A stretch of DNA of 31,310 bases from Rhodospirillaceae bacterium UBA6219 (GCA_002435715.1 DISD01000043.1:1-31310); one strand, 5' to 3'; numbered from the stretch's first letter, positions 14,625-22,047 are shown. Notes: a model not told the origin generated them from the letters alone. Made by a program: numbers and translations.

Positions 14625-15875
14625 ATGTCCCATATCGTCGTCACCAAGCCGAAGGAAAAGGCATTGGTGAAGCGCCACAATCATTTGATCGAGGCCCGCT
14701 ATCGCCTCACCCTGCAAGAGCAACGCATCCTGCTGTGGCTGTTTTCCGAGATCGGCCCCGAGGACAAGGATTTCAAACGCTACCGGGTGCGCATCGCCGA
14801 TCTTGCCAAGCTGATCGGCATATCCGACGGTGGCGGGCGGCTGTACCGCGACATCGCCGAGGTCACGGGCCGCTTGCGCAAGCGCGAAATAGACCTCGAA
14901 GACATCGGGCGCAACGTCACCACACAAGCCACCTGGATCGCCTCGGCGGAATATTTTTGGAATGAGGGCGTGGTGGAAATCTGCCTTGCCCCGGCGCTCA
15001 TGCCCTATCTCCTCGACCTCAAGCGCAATTTCACCACGGTCGCGCTGAAATACGCCATCGGCATGAAAAGCGCCTATGCCATCCGCCTCTATGAATTGCT
15101 GAAACAGTACCAGGGCATCGGCCACCGTCTTGTCACCATCGCCGATCTACGGTGATTTTGCGGCATCGGGGCCGAGGATTACCGCTTCTACAAGGATTTG
15201 CGCGTGCGCGTGGTCGACATGGCACGGCGCGAGATCAACGCGAAGACCGATATCGCTTTCGACTATCAAGAGATCAAGGAAGGCCGCAAGGTGGTGGCGC
15301 TGCGCTTCACCATCACCAAGAACGCCCGCGCCGACAAACCCGACCCGTTGCGCGACGATCCCCGCCTTGCCCGCCTCGTCACCCGCCTGACCGCCCACGG
15401 CATGACCGAGGACACCGCCCGCGCCATCGTCCAGGCGCACGAGCCGGAATTGGTGGACTGGGCCACCGCGACCCTGGCCCGCAAGCTCAAGGCCAAGGAG
15501 GCGGTGGAAAACCCCGCCGGATGGCTGCGCAAGGCCATCGAAGAGGATTGGCGACCGCAACCAACCCTGTTCGCCCAGGAACAAGCCCAGGCCCGCGAAA
15601 CCGAGCGGCAGGCCGAACGCGAACAGGTGGATCAGCAGGTAAAGACAGCGAAGGGACGCAAGGCAGACGCTGCGCGCGAAAAAGCCGCCATCGTGGCTTA
15701 TGTCAATTCCCTGTCCCCGGAGGAGCGGGAAGCCCTGGAACAGGGCTTCCGGGAACACCTCGCGGCAACCGTCCCGGCGATGGTCGCAAAGCGGTTTACG
15801 GGTGGGGAAACGTGGTGCTGCGATCCGATCATACGGACAGAAGCAGTGAGTTTTCTAAAGGCAGGTCACGCATAA
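14625..15875 (+). pseudogene. rep: Rep_3-like plasmid replication initiator with in-frame TGA
   Basis: From ATG 14625 the frame encodes 416 codons with a single internal TGA at 15153-15155. The first part has the classic start of Rep_3 initiators (HNHLIEARYRLTLQEQRILL) and the first winged-helix domain, ending YAIRLYELLKQYQ...TIADLR. After TGA the same frame continues FCGIGAEDYRFYKDLRVRV and the KTDIAFDYQEIKEGRKV segment of the second winged-helix domain, followed by a helical Glu/Arg-rich C-terminus with a WLRKAIEEDW motif. So both DNA-binding domains exist but are split by a stop at a variable position of the family. Initiation would bind the iterons just upstream. TTG 14571 is a less likely start. 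No ribosome binding site is clear. Confidence 0.85.
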
Positions 15876-15885
15876 ATATTTATGC
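15870..15885. repeat. Perfect 16-bp AT-rich palindrome at the end of rep
   Basis: GCATAAATATTTATGC overlaps the TAA of rep and lies between two convergent genes. It could form a weak bidirectional terminator hairpin or be a protein site. Confidence 0.5.
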
Positions 15886-15911
15886 AAATAAACATGAATC
15901 AGGATCGACAC

Positions 15912-16853
15912 CTAATAAGGCTCGTTGTTGTCATCGTCATATCCGGCATATCCATCATCCTCATCCGCATAGTACTCCGCCGCATCATAGACAATTGTTT
16001 TTGTATATTTATCACCAAGCCCACATGCTGTCAGTTGAGGAAGCCCTGAAATTTTTAACCCACACGCTATACATTGGAATTTGCTTGGCAGGTGCTGCTG
16101 CTTCTCGGTGATCATATCGCCGTCTATAGATTTTTTTGGAGATGACACAGGATCTCCTGTTAATAGAGACTGCGTCCCACAGGATGGGCAGGGAACTACA
16201 TGCCCATCACTTCTTTGCGCCCAGGAAGCAGACTTCACTTTTAGTTCTTCTTGGTCTTCTGCCTCTTTCTGCGTCCAAACAGTTTTATGGGCACTGATAA
16301 GCCCTGCGACAGCCTTTGCGGCCTCATCCTTTGCTGCGGCAATGACCTTTCCTGCAACTTCGGCTTCCTCAGAGCCGATGAGGTCAGACAGGGAATACCC
16401 CATTGATTGAAGAAGGACGTCGCAGACTTGGTAAAATGAGGCGAGCCACGAGGAGCTACCTGCGTCGAAAGGAACATCCGCAGAGTGCAGTTCAGAATTT
16501 CTTTTGCCGATAAGTGTTACGCATGATTCTTTAAGAGGAACAAATGCCGGAATAAGCTCAGACAAGCGGGTAAAAACTTCCGTAGACGGTATAGATTTTG
16601 GAGAAAACCGTTGCTTTGCTGGCTTCAACCCTATTGAGTAGTATATATTATTTCTATCATCGGCCTCGGCAAGGAGAACTGGATTAATATGTGCGAGTGC
16701 TGCACGGGAGAGGACTTCCAGAGTGAAGCTCGACCATAGGCCGCAACGCCAATCATCGTGCGTGTATTTAAGCATTTCCTCCGCATAGCGCTGTGATTTT
16801 GCGAAAAGAGCTTCGTTATCCCAGCTCATTGCAAGTTGCTCTGGCGTCTGCAT
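15912..16853 (-). CDS. HEPN-like protein with C-terminal zinc ribbon
   Basis: A 313-aa protein. ATG 16853 is chosen because it overlaps the dioxygenase stop (TAATG) and has an AGGAGA site eight bases upstream. The N-terminal ~150 residues are helical, with SSFTLEVLSRAALAHI (about 41-56) and R118-N-S-E-L-H123, which fits the R-x4-H motif of HEPN ribonucleases. A helical, Ala/Glu-rich linker follows (160-205). Cys222/Cys225 and Cys261/Cys264 form a CPSC...CIAC zinc ribbon followed by GLKISGLPQL. The tail (293-311) is very acidic. HEPN domains often cut RNA in defence and toxin systems, so this is a candidate effector with the ribbon as a sensor or nucleic-acid contact. No named family is recognised. 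It is AT-richer than the rep gene it converges on. Confidence 0.7.
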   Translation of the reverse strand: MQTPEQLAMSWDNEALFAKSQRYAEEMLKYTHDDWRCGLWSSFTLEVLSRAALAHINPVLLAEADDRNNIYYSIGLKPAKQRFSPKSIPSTEVFTRLSELIPAFVPLKESCVTLIGKRNSELHSADVPFDAGSSSWLASFYQVCDVLLQSMGYSLSDLIGSEEAEVAGKVIAAAKDEAAKAVAGLISAHKTVWTQKEAEDQEELKVKSASWAQRSDGHVVPCPSCGTQSLLTGDPVSSPKKSIDGDMITEKQQHLPSKFQCIACGLKISGLPQLTACGLGDKYTKTIVYDAAEYYADEDDGYAGYDDDNNEPY

Positions 16854-17527
16854 TAGAAAAGCTCTCCTAAGTAGGCCCGGTCTATCGTTCGCGTATAACA
16901 ATGCGGCGGTACGGCAGAACGCCCATGAATCATCTTCCAATTATCAAAAACAAGTGTATCTCCCCTATTTTTTAAGCACACCACCTCCGTCTCTGCTTCA
17001 AGCAATTTCCTCTGGAAAATTTCCATCCCATATTGCCCAGCCTCGGAGGCAGGGCGCAGAAATATCTCGTCCCACCGTATGCGCCATGAACCACATCTGG
17101 CTTTTTGGAAAAGATGTAGAAGTTGCAGTCCCCCAGCTATGGGCCTGCGTGGCTTCATAATTGTGCGCGTCGCGTGAACCTCACCCATCTTACGAATTAG
17201 CGCAAAACCGTCGGTTATAAGCGTTGTTACATCCTCAAATCCTATAGCGCATCGCAACAATATGTAGCGCGGCGGCATTCGCCAATGGGCTAAATCTGTA
17301 TGCATTGGAAAGGGGCCAACACCGAAATTTCCACTGTATGTATTCGGCGAAGCCTCGCTCAATTGAATGGGGCGAAGCTCGTGGGCTGCTGCCCCTGTCG
17401 CCCCTAATGCTACGGGCACACCAAAATGGCTTAAAACATCGGAGGTTGGTAACTCTGGACAATATTCGCCCAGAAAGGCAAATCCTCGCTCTCTTACTTC
17501 CGAGAGAAAACCCACCTCCACCCCCAT
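16853..17527 (-). CDS. TauD/TfdA-like Fe(II)/2-oxoglutarate dioxygenase
   Basis: A 224-aa non-haem iron oxygenase. The facial triad is complete: His76 and Asp78 in FPMHTDLAHW, and His201 in NWKMIHGRS. A distal Arg for 2-oxoglutarate is in RTIDRAYL (Arg213 or Arg217, 12-16 residues after His201, the usual distance). The protein is shorter than typical TauD (about 280 aa). The frame is open upstream to the AlpA stop with no ATG before 17527, so a slightly longer product from a non-ATG start cannot be excluded. The stop overlaps the ATG of the HEPN-like gene by one base, giving translational coupling. The substrate is unknown. Family members hydroxylate small molecules, amino acids or occasionally macromolecules. 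Its coupling to a HEPN-like protein suggests modification of the effector, its target or a signal. Confidence 0.8.
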   Translation of the reverse strand: MGVEVGFLSEVRERGFAFLGEYCPELPTSDVLSHFGVPVALGATGAAAHELRPIQLSEASPNTYSGNFGVGPFPMHTDLAHWRMPPRYILLRCAIGFEDVTTLITDGFALIRKMGEVHATRTIMKPRRPIAGGLQLLHLFQKARCGSWRIRWDEIFLRPASEAGQYGMEIFQRKLLEAETEVVCLKNRGDTLVFDNWKMIHGRSAVPPHCYTRTIDRAYLGELF

Positions 17528-17565
17528 TAATCCAATGAAATCGCCAAACTCATCGCTTAGAAAAC

Positions 17566-17595
17566 GGGCTGGCCGGTGTGCACACCGACCAGCCC
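17566..17595 (-). terminator. Hairpin between the AlpA gene and the dioxygenase
   Basis: Two 15-nt arms (17566-17580 with 17581-17595) are complementary with one mismatch around TGTGCACA. On the minus strand they are followed by CGTTTTC. It would end AlpA transcription, implying that the dioxygenase operon starts from its own promoter, or is expressed by readthrough. Confidence 0.65.
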
Positions 17596-17602
17596 CGCCC
17601 CG

Positions 17603-17827
17603 TCAAAAGGAAGGATCGTGAGAGGGTGTATCGCGTTCGGCGATACGCTCGCTCAGCCACGCATCCACCTCAGCCAACACCCATGCGACCCGACCCGGCC
17701 CGAGAGTTACCCGCTTGGGAAATTTCCCCGCCGCTTCCAATCGCCCGATGTGCTGGGGCGTGTACGGGATGCCGCAAACGCTCTTCAGCTCCTTTTTCGA
17801 CACGAGCCGCTTTTCGTACTGAAACAT
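17603..17827 (-). CDS. AlpA-like transcriptional regulator / excisionase
   Basis: A 74-aa DNA-binding protein. The frame is longer, but ATG 17827 has a GGGAG site seven bases upstream and gives the normal AlpA length. The helix-turn-helix covers SKKELKSVCGIPYTPQHIGRLEAAGKFPKRV, followed by the wing with GPGRVAWVLAEVDAWL, the signature of the AlpA/MerR-like excisionase family. On integrated elements such proteins control the integrase or serve as recombination directionality factor. It sits between the defence-like genes, near the right end, divergent from DUF3644 across a 181-bp region. It may equally regulate the neighbouring cargo. Confidence 0.85.
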   Translation of the reverse strand: MFQYEKRLVSKKELKSVCGIPYTPQHIGRLEAAGKFPKRVTLGPGRVAWVLAEVDAWLSERIAERDTPSHDPSF

Positions 17828-18008
17828 CGGATTTCTCCCTTTCGGGAGGCATCGCGATGCCTCGGTTTGAAATAGCCGCACCGGTAGGCCAAAAAATCTT
17901 ATGCGCGTAAAAAATGAATGTCGAGATGATGCCGCATGCGAGTGAGGTTTGATCAAAATTTGGTGACGAACTACCATCATTGTGATCAACGGTTAGGGGT
18001 GTTGCGGG

Positions 18009-19202
18009 ATGGTCGTGAGGAATCGTGATGGCTCATTGACTGCCGACGAAAAACCCGTGGTTAAGGCCCTTTTGGAACAAGGGTGGCGGAATCAGGACAT
18101 TCAAGCGCTGCTCAACGTCGGAAGGAAGGCAACGGTTAACAGCGCTCGCATTACAGAGGTTAAGCAATCAGGCGAGGTTGTCCCGGCCTCGGACGAAGCC
18201 GTTGAGCAGTTCATTGCCCGCAAGAAAGCATTCGATCCACGCACTGGCCTAAATGTCTTCGAGGATGAGCGATTGGTGCGAGCCAGAGAGGCAATGATCG
18301 TTGCCGTTCAGGTTTTCAACAGCCCAACCCTCATTTTCAAGACGGGCATGTTTGCAATCCTGGCAAACGTGGCCTGGACGTACCTACTTCACGAACACTA
18401 CACCCGAAAATCCGTAAAAATAACCGATGCTGAAGGGAAAACATGGTCTTTGAGCTTCATGCTCAAGAGAAACGACTGCCCGCTTTCACCTGGAATGAAG
18501 AAAAATTTGAACGATCTCAAAGAAATTCGAGATGCGGTTGAGCATAACATTCTGGGAAAGGCGGATTCAAAATGGCTCCCCCTGTTCCAAGCCTGTTGCC
18601 TGAATTTCGACAGAAAAATACGAGAACTCTTTGGAGACGCTCTTTCATTGCAAGGCGAACTGGCATTTGCCCTACAATTCTCGAAATTGAGTTTTGGGCA
18701 AGTGTGCGAGCTCCAAAACCACGACATTCCCGAACACATTGAAGCGCTGGACGCCCGCTTGCGTGAGGGGATGACGGATGAAGAACTGACCGATTTGGAT
18801 TATCAGTTCCGGGTTATCTATACCCTGGACAGCGCCTCAAAGAGCCGGTCGCATTTTCAATTTCTCCAACCGGGCTCGGCGGAAGCCAAGGAAGTTAGCA
18901 ATGTCTTGGTCAAATTTCGTCCCGCCGACGAAACCCACCCCTACAAGCCCAAGGCCGTGTGCGAGGAAATCTCACGGCGAACCGGTCGGAGCTTCACCGC
19001 ACATAATCACACCCAGGCATGGCGCCTGCACGGGATCAGACCACGCAAGGGCGATCCCGCCCCGGATCAGACCAACAAGGATTATTGCGTTTATCACCCT
19101 GCCCACGGGGACTACACCTACTCCGAAAAATGGATTGAACGCCTCGTGACCGAGTGGACGGACGAGAATACATGGCTGGCGATACGGAATTATCGCCTCT
19201 GA
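18009..19202 (+). CDS. DUF3644 protein with HTH and HEPN-like R-x4-H motif
   Basis: A 397-aa protein. Residues 10-50 look like a helix-turn-helix (TADEKPVVKALLEQGWRNQDIQALLNVGR). The centre matches DUF3644: REAMIVAVQVFNSPTLIFKTGMFAILANVAW, then LKEIRDAVEHN with R174-x4-H179, a HEPN-type catalytic motif, then LFQACCLNFDRKI. The C-terminal part (about 300-385) carries a second winged-helix-like region with the TNKDYCVYHPAHGDYTYSEKW ending common in the family. DUF3644 proteins recur in mobile elements and defence neighbourhoods, and an RNA-targeting anti-phage role is inferred, not shown. It lies beside attR, next to the divergent AlpA gene and the HEPN/dioxygenase operon. Confidence 0.8.
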   Translation: MVVRNRDGSLTADEKPVVKALLEQGWRNQDIQALLNVGRKATVNSARITEVKQSGEVVPASDEAVEQFIARKKAFDPRTGLNVFEDERLVRAREAMIVAVQVFNSPTLIFKTGMFAILANVAWTYLLHEHYTRKSVKITDAEGKTWSLSFMLKRNDCPLSPGMKKNLNDLKEIRDAVEHNILGKADSKWLPLFQACCLNFDRKIRELFGDALSLQGELAFALQFSKLSFGQVCELQNHDIPEHIEALDARLREGMTDEELTDLDYQFRVIYTLDSASKSRSHFQFLQPGSAEAKEVSNVLVKFRPADETHPYKPKAVCEEISRRTGRSFTAHNHTQAWRLHGIRPRKGDPAPDQTNKDYCVYHPAHGDYTYSEKWIERLVTEWTDENTWLAIRNYRL

Positions 19203-19258
19203 GAGCCTGCCACCCCGGAAGCGAAAAATATTTTTCGTTTCAGCGGCCAAACGCCGGT

Positions 19259-19278
19259 TGTTACCTGGGATGTTACCT
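19259..19278 (+). promoter_or_regulatory. Candidate integrase arm-type sites (right), two TGTTACCT copies
   Basis: TGTTACCT at 19259-19266 and 19271-19278, 12 bp apart, 68 bp inside the right repeat. The same word occurs three times inside the left end. On the excised circle the five sites would flank the att core. Confidence 0.6.
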
Positions 19279-19311
19279 AGAAGGGGGATACGGGATACCG
19301 CTTGAAATGGA

Positions 19312-19344
19312 AAGGCCCTGAAACCGATTTGGTTTCAGGGCCTT
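19312..19344 (-). terminator. Element-borne terminator for tRNA-Phe
   Basis: Perfect 14-bp stem AAGGCCCTGAAACC / GGTTTCAGGGCCTT with a 5-nt loop, starting three bases beyond the CCA end of the minus-strand tRNA. The element thus supplies a new terminator for the gene it uses as its target. Confidence 0.75.
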
Positions 19345-19345
19345 A

Positions 19346-19398
19346 AATGGTGCCCAGGGGCGGAATCGAACCACCGACACTGCGATTTTCAGTCGCAT
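19346..19398. other. attR: 53-bp repeat within the intact tRNA-Phe
   Basis: Identical to 1421-1473. It contributes the 3' two thirds of the functional tRNA gene, so integration rebuilds the tRNA at this side. Confidence 0.93.
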
Positions 19399-19423
19399 GC
19401 TCTACCAACTGAGCTACCTGGGC
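19348..19423 (-). tRNA. tRNA-Phe (GAA)
   Basis: A 76-nt cloverleaf on the minus strand: acceptor GCCCAGG paired to CCTGGGC, D arm with AGCTCAGTTGGTAGAGC, anticodon arm TGCGA-CTGAAAA-TCGCA (anticodon GAA at 19388-19390), T arm GGTTCGATTCC, and encoded CCA. The last 51 bases are the attR repeat. Transcription comes from the promoter at 19473-19501. Confidence 0.97.
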
Positions 19424-19472
19424 ACTGTCTCGGGCGGGGTTGGTTCACCGCTCGGCTCGTGAAGAGGAGGCG

Positions 19473-19501
19473 CTTATATCGGGTTTCAGTGTGCCTGTCA
19501 A
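19473..19501 (-). promoter_or_regulatory. Promoter of tRNA-Phe
   Basis: Minus strand: perfect -35 TTGACA (19496-19501), 17-bp spacer, -10 TATAAG (19473-19478), followed by a GC-rich discriminator (CGCC), the pattern of stringently controlled stable-RNA promoters. The tRNA starts about 40 nt after the expected start point. Confidence 0.85.
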
Positions 19502-19520
19502 AGGGGGTGTTGCGATTTTT

Positions 19521-19862
19521 TTAAAGCCCGGGGATCCAGCCTGCCAATCCATAGCAGATGGCCCCGGCCAAGGTCGCCCAGGCGGTATTACGGGTCAGGC
19601 GGTAAACCATGAAAACGACCAGCAAAGCCACCGCCACCGGGGGGGCCGATTGGCCAAGACGGGCAGCCGGCAGGAAATCGGCCACCGACAAGACCAGCAT
19701 GGCGGCGATGGCCGACGGCCCCAGGGCTAACAAGAAACGCTGCAGGCGCGGCGACAGCCCCCGCCCCTTCAGCCGATCGGACAGCGCCACCGGTACGTAG
19801 CGGATCAGATAGGTGGCCGCGCCACTGAACAGCACCACCGGTACCAAGACACCGTCATCCAT
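19521..19862 (-). CDS. azlD: AzlD family branched-chain amino acid export subunit
   Basis: A 113-aa protein with about four hydrophobic helices and the family pattern ATYLIRYVPVAL near the N-terminus and GPSAIAAMLVLSV in the middle. AzlD is the small partner of AzlC in an inner-membrane exporter of branched-chain amino acids or related compounds. It overlaps the end of azlC by 8 bp on the same strand, so the two are translationally coupled. It is the last gene of the housekeeping run before tRNA-Phe. Confidence 0.85.
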   Translation of the reverse strand: MDDGVLVPVVLFSGAATYLIRYVPVALSDRLKGRGLSPRLQRFLLALGPSAIAAMLVLSVADFLPAARLGQSAPPVAVALLVVFMVYRLTRNTAWATLAGAICYGLAGWIPGL

Positions 19863-20574
19863 GCGCCACCTCAGTGTCTTTCAACACCTCGGTGCCGGCG
19901 CCCGCCGCCATGGCCAGCAGCAAAGCCACGTGGCCGGGCAGAAACTGCACCGCCAGCAGCGCCACCACGGCCGCCACCAAGGGGGGCACCACGGTGTCGC
20001 GGTTCAGCAAAGGCAACAGCAGAGCCAGGAACAAGGACGGCAGGACAAAAGACAAGGCGGCCTGCACTTCGGGCCACCGGGCACCGCCCAAATCGGCCAG
20101 GACCGAGCCGCAGACCGTCCCGGCCAGCCAGGCACCATAGGCCCCGGCCTGTACCCCCGACAACCACACATCGCCCTTGTCGGCGCCCAGACGAGCGGAA
20201 GCCAGGGCGAACACCTCGTCGGTCAGGCCAAAAGCGATCAACGGGCGCGGCAGCTTTGGGCCACCACCGGACAAACGGGGCAGCAAGGCCGGGCCATAGA
20301 ACAAATGGCGCAAGTTCATCGCCGCCACCGCGCCGACCACCGAAAGCGGCGAAGCGGCAGCGGCCAGCAACGACACCAGGGCGAATTGGCTGGCCCCGGC
20401 ATAGACCAAGGCGGACACCAACAGGGATTGCAGGGGATCAAGGCCGTTGGCGGCAGCCAACAGGCCAAAGGAAACCGCGATGGGGAAATAGCCCAGCATC
20501 AGCGAGACACTGTCAGCCAGCCCCCGCCGAAACCCCAACAGGGGTTCAGCCGCGTTCGTCGCTTTCCGGGTCAT
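19855..20574 (-). CDS. azlC: AzlC family branched-chain amino acid permease
   Basis: A 239-aa inner-membrane protein with about seven to eight helices. The frame is open further upstream, but ATG 20574 (MTRKATNAAEPLLGFRRGL) gives the normal AzlC start. The family markers are YAGASQFALVSLL, AAMNLRHLFYGPAL and the DEVFALA segment. With AzlD it forms an exporter. The start lies 29 bp inside yacG, and the end overlaps azlD. Confidence 0.88.
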   Translation of the reverse strand: MTRKATNAAEPLLGFRRGLADSVSLMLGYFPIAVSFGLLAAANGLDPLQSLLVSALVYAGASQFALVSLLAAAASPLSVVGAVAAMNLRHLFYGPALLPRLSGGGPKLPRPLIAFGLTDEVFALASARLGADKGDVWLSGVQAGAYGAWLAGTVCGSVLADLGGARWPEVQAALSFVLPSLFLALLLPLLNRDTVVPPLVAAVVALLAVQFLPGHVALLLAMAAGAGTEVLKDTEVAHG

Positions 20575-20740
20575 GGTTTTCGCCTTCCTGGGTTTCCACC
20601 CGGTAGACGTCCCCCAGCCAGCGGTGCAAATCCACATCAGCGCAGCGGCGGGAACAAAACGGCAGGAAATCGGGCTGCGGAGCCTTGCCGCAAATGGGGC
20701 AAGGTTTGTTGGAATTGGCGGCTTGCCTGTCGGGGGTCAT
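20546..20740 (-). CDS. yacG: Zinc-binding DNA gyrase inhibitor YacG
   Basis: A 64-aa protein with the YacG zinc site CPICGK...FCSRRCADVDLHRWL. In E. coli YacG binds GyrB and inhibits gyrase. The C-terminal tail is acidic, as usual. ATG 20740 overlaps the TGA of the RNase E/G gene (ATGA). The gene order maf, RNase E/G, yacG is a familiar alphaproteobacterial arrangement. Confidence 0.9.
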   Translation of the reverse strand: MTPDRQAANSNKPCPICGKAPQPDFLPFCSRRCADVDLHRWLGDVYRVETQEGENHDPESDERG

Positions 20741-22047
20741 TCCACCTCCTCGACCGCCACGTTGTCGCGGTCACGATCGGCTTCGATCCGGATCACCGGT
20801 GCCCGGCCCAAGCGTTGGGTCAGATCGTCCAGGGCCTGGGGACGTGCCTCCAGGGCGGCGGCCACTTCGGGGGCGACCACCAGGGCCAAAGCGCGTCCGG
20901 GGCGGTGGGCCGCCTCGGAACGCAGCAGACGCAAAGCCCACAACGCCACCGTGTCGATGTTGGCGATGGCCGCCTGCTCGACCATCAACTCGGCCAAGGA
21001 CGGACCGCGCCGTTCGCGGGTCATCTCGACCAGCCCCAAGGGGGTGGCGCCGATGACATGGGTGGCCACCGGATCGGTGGAGATGGCTTGCTTCAGCGAC
21101 GCCATCAGCTTCATCAAGGCGCCCTTGCCGCCGGCGGTGACGAAATCCACCACGACCTGTCCGGCGATGTTGCGCAGACGCAAATGCCGCGCGATGACGG
21201 TGACCGCCTGCTGGTTGGCCTCGATGGGTTGGGCGGGGCCGGAATCCACGTCGATGGCGGTCAGGGCGGCAGTGGCCTCGATGGTGACGCGGCCACCGCA
21301 GGGCAGTTCCACCACCGGGTCCAGACAGGCGGCGAAAGCATCCTCGGTGTCGTAAAGGTCGAAGACCGAGCCGTCGCGATAGCGTTCGGCCAAGTGCGGA
21401 TAACGGGCCTGCACCTGGGCAAAGGCCAAATCGTCGTCCACCAGCACCTTGGAGACGCCGGGATGGTCGGCCAGCATGCGGTCCAGGGGATCGGGACGCC
21501 ACAGCACCGCCGGTGCCTTGGCCTGGGGCTGATCGCGCAGGATCACCTGCCAATCCTGACGCAGCGCCGCCAGGTCGGCGGCCAAGGCGTCTGCGTCGGC
21601 GTTGACGGCATGCAGGCGGGCGACCACGCCTTCGCCCTCTGCCATCAGGGCTTCCAGGCGCTCGGTCAACAAAGCGCGGCGATCGTCGGACAATTTGCGC
21701 GGCACCGCCAGACCGGGATGGGACGGCGTATAAGCCATGAAACGGCCGGACAGGGTGACCTGGGTGGTCAGTGTCGCCCCCTTCAGCCCTTGGGCGTCGG
21801 ACTTGACCTGAACCAGCACGGTCTGGCCCTGGGTCAGCTTGACCCCTTGCAGGAAACCGGGGCGGTCCTGGCCGATGTCGACGAAGACGGCGCCCATCTT
21901 GGGGGCCACTTCCACCACCCGGCCCAACAGGACGGCGCCGACCAGCAATTCCGGGCGCAGCACCGCCAGATCCACCAGACGGCCGTCGCGCACCAGGGCC
22001 AGACGGGTTTCCCCCGGCCCCCAGGCATAAAGGATTTCACTGGCCAT
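20737..22047 (-). CDS. rng: Short ribonuclease E/G family protein
   Basis: A 436-aa endoribonuclease relative. The S1-like N-terminal part (LLGRVVEVAPKMGAVFVDIGQDRPGFL) is intact, as are the catalytic-core segments LTAIDVDSGP and GQVVVDFVTAGGKG, with the metal-binding Asp residues. The C-terminal segment ends without the CPxCxG zinc-link that joins RNase E/G dimers. It is shorter than E. coli RNase G (489 aa). It starts 11 bp inside the end of maf, and its stop overlaps the start of yacG. Likely role: RNA maturation or turnover. Confidence 0.85.
   Translation of the reverse strand: MASEILYAWGPGETRLALVRDGRLVDLAVLRPELLVGAVLLGRVVEVAPKMGAVFVDIGQDRPGFLQGVKLTQGQTVLVQVKSDAQGLKGATLTTQVTLSGRFMAYTPSHPGLAVPRKLSDDRRALLTERLEALMAEGEGVVARLHAVNADADALAADLAALRQDWQVILRDQPQAKAPAVLWRPDPLDRMLADHPGVSKVLVDDDLAFAQVQARYPHLAERYRDGSVFDLYDTEDAFAACLDPVVELPCGGRVTIEATAALTAIDVDSGPAQPIEANQQAVTVIARHLRLRNIAGQVVVDFVTAGGKGALMKLMASLKQAISTDPVATHVIGATPLGLVEMTRERRGPSLAELMVEQAAIANIDTVALWALRLLRSEAAHRPGRALALVVAPEVAAALEARPQALDDLTQRLGRAPVIRIEADRDRDNVAVEEVE

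Larger units (their letters stand above)
1421..19398. mobile_element. Integrated plasmid-like / mobilisable element in tRNA-Phe
   Basis: The boundaries are a perfect 53-bp direct repeat (1421-1473 and 19346-19398) covering the last 51 bases of tRNA-Phe. A tyrosine integrase gene starts 174 bp inside the left repeat, and candidate arm-type sites lie inside both ends. The contents combine integration functions, a PIN toxin-antitoxin pair, a VirD4/HerA-like ATPase plus replication-relaxation protein, and a full plasmid replication module (iterons, Rep_3-like initiator). It is best described as an integrative mobilisable element or integrated plasmid. No type IV secretion pilus genes are visible, so self-transfer is unlikely. 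The cargo blocks 4111-7628 and 15912-17527 are AT-richer than the backbone, suggesting separate acquisitions. Confidence 0.9.

Noticed and set aside
7721..15875. UGA reassigned to a sense codon throughout the organism or element
   Set aside because: TGA serves as the true stop of clear genes in the window (hisD, the RNase gene, the AlpA gene), and GGA is still used as Gly in the element, so a general code change is not supported. Site-specific readthrough remains possible.
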